Shown piece by piece: positions 27,801 to 39,800 of a stretch of DNA of 64,000 nucleotides. How positions within the stretch are numbered: the stretch's first letter is position 1; the number at the start of each line of letters is the position of its first letter. The DNA is from Oasisia sp. SBJ-2009 (lineage: Eukaryota; Annelida; Polychaeta; Sabellida; Siboglinidae). The stretch lies in contig OZ024858.1 in assembly GCA_964017155.1 (NCBI GenBank), positions 23,542,157-23,606,156 on the forward strand, given 5' to 3'. The translations under genes were made by a program, and so were the position numbers. A model generated the notes under the pieces. It was given only the letters and a program-made list of their open reading frames with translations. It was not told the DNA's origin and did not search any database.

Positions 27801-30800
27801 CAGCATCACGGATATAATTTCAACGTGAAATCAACAAACACCTTAGTCTCGCTTAACCGACTGTCGGTCAGCTGTGGAACTACGCCGAGAAGACAGTCTG
27901 GCCACATTTGCCGGCTTTAGTTTGGTATCCGCGTGATCTATACAACGCTGCCACCTCACGGACACTGCCGTAATATATTTTTTATAAACAAGTGCAAATT
28001 TGTATTTCTATTTATTTTGTGTTAATATAAGTTTAATTCTGAATAGTTTTTATAATACAGCATTATTTGATTTATGGTATCCTTATTTAATTGGTATGCT
28101 ATCCGTGTGGGGCTAGACAATGCTGCCACCTCACGGATACTGGTTAATCCTGCCGTAATTTGAATTTTTACTTACTTTTGTGTTAATATAAGTTCAATGT
28201 TGAATACTTTTCATATGATATTATTATCTTGTAAAAGTATATCGTTATTTTAATTTTAATTTCATAGTTGGCCTGAGAGCCAATCAGCATCTCTATCCAA
28301 ATCTGGGGTAAGGCCACCCGGATGTAGAAACTTAAGACCCATTAATTCCCCAGGCAGAGTTGAGGGGCTTAAAAGTGCTGCCACCTCACGGAGCCTCGGT
28401 AACCAAAGCTACAAACACCTCAGAACGGCATGTTTCACACAGACAAAATAAGTCAAAGGCTTGTATTTCCAATTACTGGCTTGGGTTTGTGCACTGTATG
28501 TGTGGCGACGTTGTCATTCGGTTGACACATGTGACGTATGATGACAGGTCAAGCTGGAGCGGTAGCTGGACGCTGAGCTTTGACAACAACGAGGACCACT
28601 CGTGTAAGCCGGCGAGTCACTGCCTGCTGCGAGAGAGCACGCCCATCAACACGAAGGACAGCAACTCGCTGCCGAAGCCGCCCGACTTTGCCTGGCCACA
28701 GTCCCAGCAGAGTAGCACCAGCAGGCTCGTGACGCCGCCAATCGTGCGGTGGTCACGCACGAAGCCGACCCAGGTGTCACCGGCAGTCAAGAAGGCCCTC
28801 AGCTATCACGGCTCTACCCAGCAGCGTGAGCAGTACAGGTATGGCTCCATGTGTACAACTTCGAGGTTCTTCTGTCACAAGCAGTGGCAATCGTGGCCCT
28901 CCGAACAGCACAGTCGTTTGTAACTGTCATGCTCTGCTACTTCCACGCCACGTTGATCAGTTATCTATTGTTATTCTCTGAGGCCTCTCCATTTGTTTCC
29001 AATGTAAAACCTTGTTCTCATTTTCTCTTTCTCATGAATGTTGCTTGTGTTTTGGTTTTGCTAATGTCTTTCTGTTTGATATGACAAGGATGAGAAAATG
29101 TTTTTAGTAGCAGGTCAAATTATTAATGTTGTGACATGCATGCTCCAGTGTCACTGTTGATGAACTGTCAACTCGCCTTCAACAATTGAACACATACTAA
29201 AATTCAACTAATTTTTGTAAAATGTTCGACATTTTGATTTCTGTACAAAGCTGAAACTAAACTGAAAAGTACAAGTTGAATGCAAATTGCAATCAAGTTG
29301 AAACTCAGTTAATTTACACGAAGATATTTATCTGCTAATTAGATGAAATTAACGTTCATTTCTGTCGAGTTTGTTGAACTTTTGAACATTTATATAAATC
29401 ATGTTTTAGGGAGAGGAGGATGTTGTGGACAGTGAATGTTGGAGGAGCATGTACATCAACTGTGAGCTTTGGTTATTGTTTTGTAGTTCCGAGAGAGTGG
29501 GCTGTCACCCTGAGCACCCCGCCCCAGCAGTGGAGGTTGAGGTCGGGGACATGCGGGAGACACCCAGTAAGGCGGCGGCTCCACCGGAGCAGAAGAGGAA
29601 GGACTGGAGCACAAGACCCAAAAGTGTCCGGGATCTCATCCGCAAGTTCCAGGGTCACGTGGAGGAGGCAAGTGCCGCTTCCAGAGGTCGAAGCCTTCAG
29701 TTTCAACGACTCATTCCTACCTGTTTATTCCACACTGTTCTGTCATTTTGGCTGTAATTCCTCATGTTTTCTGCGCTCTCTTTGTACACTCGTATACACG
29801 GACAGATTTTATACATATTTCACAGTTCTTCCAGGTGGGTCTATCAACATAAGTGCATACTATCAAATATATATATTATATATATATATATATATTTGGT
29901 GTAAATCTTAATTCATTTGTTGACTAAGCTAACAAACGCATAATGCAGATGTTTCATAATATATATATATATATATATTATGAAACATCTGCATTATGCG
30001 TTTGTTAGTTTACTCAACAAATGAATTAAGATTTACACCATATTTCTGTGTAAGAACAGATCAGCTATACTTACCTCAGTCTTAGAGAAAGGTCATTGCA
30101 AAGCACTGTAAAATTTCACCCAAGGAACATATGGCAGAAAATAAAAAGGTTTCCTACATGGAATCATTGCGCATTTTCTGACCACTGCGTTTATGTGAAC
30201 AGTGATGCCGACAGAGGAACGTAACGAATGTACCAGCATGCCAGCTGAATTGTTTGAACGTTTTGCAGCATCTGCGAAAGCAGACGTCGCACTGCACGAG
30301 AAAGAACAGCCAGAAGAAGAAAACGGCCTCCAACGTTGGTGTGTTCTCGGCAAGAAGCACACCAGTAGTTCGTACCAGAGACTACAGTGCCTTTGTGAGT
30401 ATATACCAGCTGTGACAGGGCTATTTCACATGTCCTCCGTTGTGTACCATCTTCCTGGAAATCGTTAAAGAACACGCCGCAAGAATGTGGCATTTGTGTG
30501 ATATGCTACATTTATGGATTATCTCAAAATGCGTTGGATGAATTGGGTTATAATCCAGATAGCCAGCTGTTTGACGGATAACTTTTTTCAAAACATTTAT
30601 AATTACTGTAATAAATTTCTCGAGGCGTTCAGTGTGTAAAACGCTTGGTCACGGAATACCTTCCGCAAAGAAATGTAAGAAATGTCTAGAATTACAATTA
30701 TGTGATTTCCCATAAACGTCTTTGTTATAAGTACCCATTTAAGAACCACAGACTTTGTACACATTTACAATGACACCATGCCATTGAGGTGGCTGTGACA

Positions 30801-33800
30801 ATTCATAGTACAATTTACATCATTCGAAGAACTACTGTCCGAGTCCACAGAAGTCATGATGGATTGTGAGCAACGTTTGTAGCTCCACCCCTGTTGGGTT
30901 CACGACTTGACCCTTCCGGAATTTGAGTGACAAATTTTGCGGCGATTTGAGTGACAGCTTCGAGATTATTATAAACATTCGACGGTTAAAATGATGAAGT
31001 CGGTTTTGCTACGTTAAAACATTTTTGGGTGGTCAGTACGCTATGGTAGGTAGTTTATAATGTCTATCACGATTTTGCAATAAATATAAAAAGTCATCTG
31101 GATGTTGTGTGCCTTTATTAAGTATGTTTGGCCAAACTGAACTAACTGTATAGATTACTGATTAGTATGATGGAAAAAGTGCTTCGCAGCTTACGATTCA
31201 GTAAAGGATCACGTTAGTGAAACGCATTTTGAAAGTTCTTATATTTTCCGTCCAATTCTGTTTAGGAATGTTTTCCTTCAGAGCACTCTTAGTGAAACGG
31301 TCCCCTGATCACGGTATCATCTTTAGTTCTGGAGTATTGTATTTTTTAGATTGTGGCCATTCTGTTTGTTACCATGGAAATGAGAGATTGGGCAGAGAAA
31401 AACACCTCTTTACTCAGTTACACATTACAACAATGTTATAGGTACATTAATAAAATCATATATCTCTGCCATCCCAGCAAACAAGGAACCATTTCTGAAC
31501 CAGTTGGCACATGTCATACTGGTTCATAATTGATACCGCTCCACCAGTACGTGTTTTCATCTGTATTCATGTGAATACACATGTTATGCCTGTTGTCACG
31601 AGTTTTGAACGAGTTTGACATGAGTCGTACTGAGTCAAAACAGGTTTCACTGGCACGTGAAAAACTCGTGATTTCACGGTAAACATGTGTCGACACAGCA
31701 AATGTATTCACAGAATTCACGTGAATTGAGCCAGTTGAACTCGTGAATTCACTTACAGAACATGTGAAATCACGGGTCATTGTTTGCTGGGATACCTACT
31801 CTTAAATATAAGAGTAGATTCTGTATAGTTAAGGATCTCGTCGTGAGCGTATTATCGTAGTGTGACCTTTAGTGTGGTCTGCCTGTGTCCAGTACAGCAC
31901 AGAGTACCGCCGCCCGACTCCACTAGTGACCACTGCTGCCACCACAGCGTCCGCCACTAGCTACCTGCAGAAGATTGTGCGCAAGTCGACGGAGAGGTTG
32001 TCAGGCATCATGCGGCGTTCACTGAGGCAGGACAGCACGGCCGACAGGTGACTGTTGACTTTTGTGTTACCTGTAGCAGACACATGCAAGCATCCTGTGT
32101 ATGACCGGCTTCTCTGTTACCTGTAGGCTTGCGAGAACATATGCGATAGACCGTCTCTGTAATACCGCTATCCCTATTTAAACATGTGGTGCACCTTCTC
32201 TGTTATAACTGAGACTAAACTAGATCCTTCTTTCAGTCTTGCTCAGTTTGACGTACCTAACTACAAGTCTTTTAGAAAAGACCGGGCTGGTCAAGGTGGG
32301 GGCATTCTGACTTACGTCAGATCTGATTTACCAACCCGTCAGCGCCCCGACCTTGAGTTACAACATGTAGAAAGTATTATAATTGAAACAACGGTTTGTG
32401 GCCGCAAATGGGCGATTGTCTGCGTCTATCGGCCACCTTCGATGGCTAATGCTAGTTTTATTGACGATTTTACTACATGTATTGATAAAGTTCATGTTCA
32501 TTTCGACAATATAATTGTCATTGGAGATTTAAACTATGACCTGTTGAAACCTGACAAATGCCAACCTTTGCATACGGTATGTGACATTTCTGACTTTACA
32601 AATCTTATCAAGACCCCAAAATGTTTCATGAAAGACGCGCACCCTTCACTTTTGGATGTTATCCTTACCAATAGACCGTCCCTTCTGTTTAACATCACAA
32701 ATTTCACATGCGGCATTAGTGACTGGCACAATATGATCTCCTGTGCTATCAAAGGCGCGGCTCCTCCACCAAACAAACGTAAAATTCAGTGTCGCTCATA
32801 CAAACATTTCGATGAGAAGGTCTTCAGTGAGGCAGTGGGTGTCATCCCTTTTGATGTTGCTTATGTTTTTGATGACGTGGATGACATCTACTGGGCTCAT
32901 GAAGTCCTCCTCACCGATGTTTTAAACGAGCATGCCCCGATCAAAGAGAAAACAGTCAAAACCAAGCAAACCCCATTTATGAACTCCAAACTTCGCAAAG
33001 CAGTCTTTAAAAAGTCAATGTCTTTCAACAAATACAAAACATGGCGTACTCCGGCCAACTGGGAAGCTTACCGTATGCAAAGAAATCTCTGTACAAAACT
33101 AAAACGGCAGTCAATAAGACATTACTTTTCTGAGAGGTGTGCCGGTGGACCCAAGTCAAAAGACTTCTGGCCCACCGTAAAACCATTTTTGTCAAACAAA
33201 GGGCTCCTAAAAGACCCTGTAATAATACTCTCAGAAAACGATAGTATCATATCAAACCAAATCTCTGTTGCGAGTACTCTAAATGAGTTCTTTGTAAATG
33301 CCGCCCAAGACATATCATCTGTACCTATCCCGGAAGACATTAAATCACCCCAGCATCAAAAAAATAACAGCCCACATCCCTGCTCCTACTGGTTTTGATT
33401 TTAGTCCCGTCACTTCTGAAAGCATATATACTTTCATCTCTAAATCTAACCCCAAAAAAGCCACTGGAGTCGATGGCATCCCTGCAAAAATCATAAAATC
33501 TTGCAGTAAATTAATTTCGGAACCACTAGCAAAATTAATAAACTACTCATTTGCGACCTGAGCCTCCCCAAACAGACTTAAAGAAGCACAAGTTATCCCG
33601 GTGTATAAGAAAAAAGATCCTTTAGACAAGCAAAACTACAGACCGATTAGCATTCTCCCGTTCATCTCTAAGCTGTTTGAAAACGCCATCAACTCCCAAT
33701 TAAGCACTCATTTTGAGAATTTGTTCAACCCTTTCCTCGGTGCTTTCAGGACAGGCATGGGGTGTCAGTCCACTCTATTGAGACTAGTAGAGGATTGGTG

Positions 33801-36800
33801 CAAGGCACTTGACAACCATAAGTATGTCGCAGCCATTCTCATGGACTTGACAAAGGCCTTTGATTGCCTCCCTCACAGCCTGCTCTTAGGTAAACTCAGT
33901 GCTTATGGCCTTTCTGATAAATCATGCAGTTTAGTTAGTAATTATCTCAGCAACAGGAAACAGCAAGTGAAATTAGGACCTCACTACAGTGAGTGGGCTG
34001 ACATCGTCAGAGGTGTACCCCAAGGCTCTATTCTTGGGCCTCTTCTTTTCAATGTTTTTATTAATGATATTTTTCACTTTTTGGATAAATCCTCTCTCTA
34101 CAATTATGCTGATGATAACACCCTGTCTTATGCTCATTCAAATTCGGACACTCTCATTCACACCTTGCAACAAGACTGTACTTCTACATTACAATGGTTC
34201 AATATCAACCAGATGAAGGCTAACCCATCCAAATTCCAAGCAATTAGCTTCGGCAAGAGGGGAACAAGGGACATAAAAAAAATTACTTTTGAAAACACTA
34301 CCATTCACTGTGAAAACTCTGTTGTCCTTCTCGGCATTGAGATTGATCATTCGTTAACTTTTAACACACATATCGCGAACATCTGCAAAAAGGCAGCTAG
34401 ACAGTTAGCGGTCTTAAAACGTCTCGGTCATCTCCTTACTCGTCAAGGGAAACTTACAATTTTTAAATCATTCATACCATCAAACTTCAACTACTCTCCT
34501 TTGATCTGGCACTTTTGTAGCCAATCTAGCACCAACAAACTTGAACAAATTCAGGAGAGAGCACTTCGCTTTATTTACAATGACTATTCATCGACGCATC
34601 ATGATCTTTTAAAGACCGCTAACACCGAACACCTCCACGTTAAACGGATAAAAGAAATGGCATGCGAAGTATTCAAAATTGTAAATAATATTGTTCCAAG
34701 TTTTATTCAAATTCTCATCACTCTAAAATGTTCCCAGTATTCCATGCGAAAGGAAAACACTGCAGTTGTCCCTAAGGCAAACACATCTAAATATGGACTT
34801 AAATCATTGTCCATGATGGGCCCCGGATCTGGAACAGCCTGCCAAATGAAATGCGAAAAACACTTAACTACGGCGAGTTTCGCAGCCAGATCCGGAACTG
34901 GGATGGCCCATCATGCAATTGCTCTATATGCAGGTAAACAGGTAACATCTAACATGTTTGTCACCATGCCAATATTATGAATATAGCTTTCATTGTATAT
35001 ATGCAATATGGATATGTGTAAAATATTTTTAATCCTTAAATTGATTCTTTAGATCTATTTATTTTTATGTTTTAAAGTATTTATTATTTTAATAAGTTTA
35101 GTCAATATACATCTCTACATTTATATTTATGCTAATGTCTTAAATTATATATTATTTCAATCTATTTTAACCCAATATACTTTGCATGTTTTATGTAAAA
35201 CAAATGAAAAAAAATATATATATATATATATATTATACATGCATGTATTATTATTATATTTATTTTGTACTCATTACCCTATTTTATATGTATAATTGCT
35301 GTCATTTTAAATACTCTGTATGCTTGTTATGGTTTTATGTCTTCTCGTTGCTTTATACTCGTTTTGTCGGAAAATAGCTCAGATGAGCTAATGTTGCCTA
35401 ATTATCATGTAACCGACGTTAAATAAAGCTTCTTGTATCTTGTTACCTGTAGTTCTGTGTGAATAAATGTGACACACCTTTGTTACCTGTATCCCTGTGT
35501 GAACGTGTGTGATACACCTGTGTTACCTGTACCTTCTGTTACCTGTAGCCCTATGTGAACATGTATGACATACCTGTGTTACCTTGTAGCCATATATGAA
35601 CACATGTAACACACCTGTGTTACCAGTATGTGAACATATGTGACACCTGTGTTACCAGTGTGATACACCGTCTCTGATATCTGTAGTGGTGTGTGAACAA
35701 ACGTGACACACCGTTGTTACCTGTATCCCTGTGTGAACATACGAGATACACCTTCTCTGTTACCTGTTGCCATGTGTGAACAAATGTGACACACCTTTGT
35801 TAGCTGTATCCCTGCATAAACATATGTAACACACCTTCTCTGTTCCCTGTAGTGGTGTGTTCAGGGAACGTTCCCCTTCGCCCACACCCCCAGCGCGACC
35901 GCCACTCCCATCCCGTCACGACATGTCATACCTGAGCACTAGCACAGACGGCTCCGAGTTGACACCTAGTGATGTCATCATCTCTACAGGTACAGACCTG
36001 CATGGACCACGTGCGCGCACACACATGCATGCACACACACGCATGCACACACACGCATGCACACATGGATACATAGATACACAATATCCATGAAAATGTA
36101 ATTATAATTGAACTAGTGTGTATGTTAGCTACTGCTTTCCTCCTAGAGTACTTGCCGTTTTTAGAACAACACTTTTAGAGATTAATCTGTGTTCAGCACA
36201 CTGCACGTAATTTGCGTCACAAGTGATATCATAGCAAATGTCAGTTATGAATACTCTGTGAAGTCCTCTTATTTGAATTAACGCCATCGTGAAAATGGGA
36301 AATTTTGCTTGTAAGTATATAAAAATAACATTTAAGGGGACACGCTCTCCTAAAACAGGTGTTTTAAAACAATTTTTTATTGATTTGTTCTCTATTTCCA
36401 TGATCTCGTGAGTTATACTTTTGTCTTAGACAGTAATAATACAATAGTTACACCTGTAAACAAACTAAAGTGTGAGTGACTCTGCTTCAGACGACTCTGA
36501 GGACGTGTCGGTGCTGGTGGACCGAGTCATCCACGACGCACACAAGCAGGTGACAGTGGAGGCCAGGAACAGTCGCGGCAGACTGAGTCAGGGGCAGGAC
36601 ACGCCAGGTGGGTGGACTGGCAGAGGCCATGGGAGAAGTGTGGGAGAGAGGGGGGAGAGATCAAAGAGAGGGAGGGAGCGGGGAGGGAGGGAGGAGGGAG
36701 AGAGAGAGAGAGAGACAGAGAGAGGGAGAGAGGAGAGAGAGAGAGGAGAGAGAGAGGAGAGAAAGAAAGACATAGAGAGAGAGAGAAAAGACAGAGAGAG

Positions 36801-39800
36801 TGAGAGCGAGAGAATGTGTGAGTGTATGAGAGAGAGAGAGACCACGAGAGACAGACGGAACAATGAGAGAGAGACCAACAGACAGAGAGAGGTGAAACAG
36901 CAGCCCTGTTCTTATATGGTCCGGTTCAGGTACCAGTTTCCAGTGCATCAGGTCGACTTTGCATTCATACCGCCAACAGTTGAGCGGACTCAAATTGTTT
37001 GCGAACCAGTCGCCATGTACACACGTTGTCTGATTTGCGAACGGCCCTGACCCAATTACATGAAGTTAGCGCATGGAATATCAATTATATGAGTGAATAG
37101 TATGTGCCTACTGCACATTGATATTGCAGAGGCAAGTGGGTGGTGGTACTGCATGTTTACATCCAGTGAGTCCACATTGACAGTTGGTGTGAGCAGACAG
37201 CCCCAGCCACTGTGTACACAGCCAGCTGGTCGCCAGTGATACATCATGTCTACAAAATGTACCCGTGTGAACACAGCCAGAGAGAGAGACTGGTCAATGG
37301 TTGTTGTCATTAGGCCAATAACAATTACAATTATTAGGTGATATTGAAAAAGCAAATTTAGAAACATTGTCAGTTGGTTGCAAAGTAACCTGGCTGATTT
37401 GTTTTGCAAGTAATTTAGAATAGTATTGACAATAATTAAGCAACTTATCTTACAATAAACGTCGACAGTAAAATTATCTGTTGATAGTACTCTTTAGTCA
37501 CAACTGTTATGATACATATATAGTATGACTTGATTTATATAAGTCTTGTCCCCTCGAGTATCATGTTGAGTGGGGCAGCATTGTGTGTCTGGAGCAGGTC
37601 TTGAGTATCATGTTGAGTGGGGCAGCATTGTGTGTCTGGAGCAGGTCTTGAGTATCATGTTGAGTGGGGCAGCATTGTGTGTCTGGAGCAGGTCTTGAGT
37701 ATCATGTTGAGTGGGGCAGCATTGTGTGTCTGGAGCAGGTCTTGAGTATCATGTTGAGTGGGACAGCATTGTGTGTCTGGAGCAGGTCTTGAGTATCATG
37801 TTGAGTGGGGCAGGATTGTGTGTCTGGAGCAGGTCTTGAGTATCATGTTGAGTGGGGCAGGATTGTGTGTCTGGAGCAGGTCTTGATGATCATGTTGAGT
37901 GGGGCAGGATTGTGTGCCTGGAGCAGGTCTTGAGTATCATGTTGAGTGGGGCAGGATTGTGTGTCTGGAGCAGGTCTTGGTGATCATGTTGAGTGGGGCA
38001 GGATTGTGTGTCTGGAGCAGGTCTTGAGTATCATGTTGAGTGGGGCAGGATTGTGTGTCTGGAGCAGGTCTTGGTGATCATGTTGAGTGGGGCAGCATTG
38101 TGTGCCTGGAGCAGGTCTTGAGTATCATGTTGAGTGGGGCAGGATTGTGTGCCTGGAGCAGGTCTTGAGTATCATGTTGAGTGGGGCAGGATTGTGTGCC
38201 TGGAGCAGGTCTTGAGTATCATGTTGAGTGGGGCAGCATTGTGTGCCTGGAGCAGGTCTTGAGTATCATGTTGAGTGGGGCAGGATTGTGTGCCTGGAGC
38301 AGGTCTTGAGGATCATGTTGAGTGGGGCAGCATTGTGTGCCTGGAGCAGGTCTTGAGTATCATGTTGAGTGGGACAGCATTGTGTGCCTGGAGCAGGTCT
38401 TGAGGATCATGTTGAGTGGGGCAGCATTGTGTGTCTGGAGCAGGTCTTGAGTATCATGTTGAGTGGGACAGCATTGTGTGCCTGGAGCAGGTCTTGAGTA
38501 TCATGTTGAGTGGGGCAGCATTGTGTGCCTGGAGCAGGTCTTGAGTATCATGTTGAGTGGGGCAGGATTGTGTGCCTGGAGCAGGTCTTGAGGATCATGT
38601 TGAGTGGGGCAGCATTGTGTGCCTGGAGCAGGTCTTGAGTATCATGTTGAGTGGGACAGCATTGTGTGCCTGGAGCAGGTCTTGAGTATCATGTTGAGTG
38701 GGGCAGGATTGTGTGCCTGGAGCAGGTCTTGAGGATCATGTTGAGTGGGGCAGCATTGTGTGCCTGGAGCAGGTCTTGAGTATCATGTTGAGTGGGACAG
38801 CATTGTGTGCCTGGAGCAGGTCTTGAGGATCATGTTGAGTGGGGCAGCATTGTGTGTCTGGAGCAGGTCTTGAGTATCATGTTGAGTGGGACAGCATTGT
38901 GTGCCTGGAGCAGGTCTTGAGTATCATGTTGAGTGGGGCAGCATTGTGTGCCTGGAGCAGGTCTTGAGGATCATGTTGAGTGGGGCAGCATTGTGTGCCT
39001 GGAGCAGGTCTTGAGTATCATGTTGAGTGGGGCAGCATTGTGTGCCTGGAGCAGGTCTTGAGTATCATGTTGAGTGGGGCAGCATTGTGTGCCTGGAGCA
39101 GGTCTTGAGTATCATGTTGAGTGGGGCAGCATTGTGTGCCTGGAGCAGGTCTTGAGTATCATGTTGAGTGGGGCAGCATTGTGTGCCTGGAGCAGGTCTT
39201 GAGTATCATGTTGAGTGGGGCAGCATTGTGTGCCTGGAGCAGGTCTTGAGTATCATGTTGAGTGGGGCAGGACTGTGTGCCTGGAGCAGGTCTTGAGTAT
39301 CATGTTGGACGGGTATTGTCATGAGAACTTACCTTTATTTGTGAAAGAAAAGGGAGTTATGCTCATGCATCCAGTGTATGTAATGTACATGTGTGTAGCA
39401 GCATAAACAACTAGTGTGTGAGACGCAGTCGATTCTACCCAGTACACAAGTTTGCATTTTCAAGATGTGACGACGACTGAACACGCAGAAACTGGCACAA
39501 TATTGAATATATTGTTCATGGCTCCAAGAATGGTAAATTGTAGTATATTTTAACATACTTTGGAGCTTAATTGTCGAAGATGAGTATGACGTTTCGACCC
39601 GTCATCTACGGGCCTTGTTCACGTACTGGTGTCACGTGTGTTGCCTTAGATTTCGGCGGGATAATTTGGTTGTAGATGGCAGGCAGATGGTATCCCTGGT
39701 CTCTGTTCATGGTAACAACACACGTGACACCAGTACGTGAACAAGGCCCGTAGATGACGGGTCGAAATGTCATACTCATCTTCAACAATTAAGCTCCAAA

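Larger units (their letters stand above)
32197..35437 (+). mobile_element. Non-LTR retrotransposon (L2/CR1-like), inserted in a minisatellite
   Basis: Sense-oriented copy containing most of the endonuclease, the whole reverse transcriptase and a 3' tail ending AATAAAGCTTCTTGTATC. The 5' part (rest of EN and any ORF1) is missing. The insertion splits the TGTTACCTGTAG minisatellite: TGTTA occurs at both junctions and may be a short target duplication. The coding segments carry a frameshift near 33355, an in-frame TGA at 33559-33561 and another frameshift near 34810, so this copy is dead. Confidence 0.9.

Noticed and set aside
36472..37050. 192-residue Arg/Glu-rich ORF
   Set aside because: Only the first part (36491-36607) is a real exon; after the donor at 36608 it reads through a polypurine tract.
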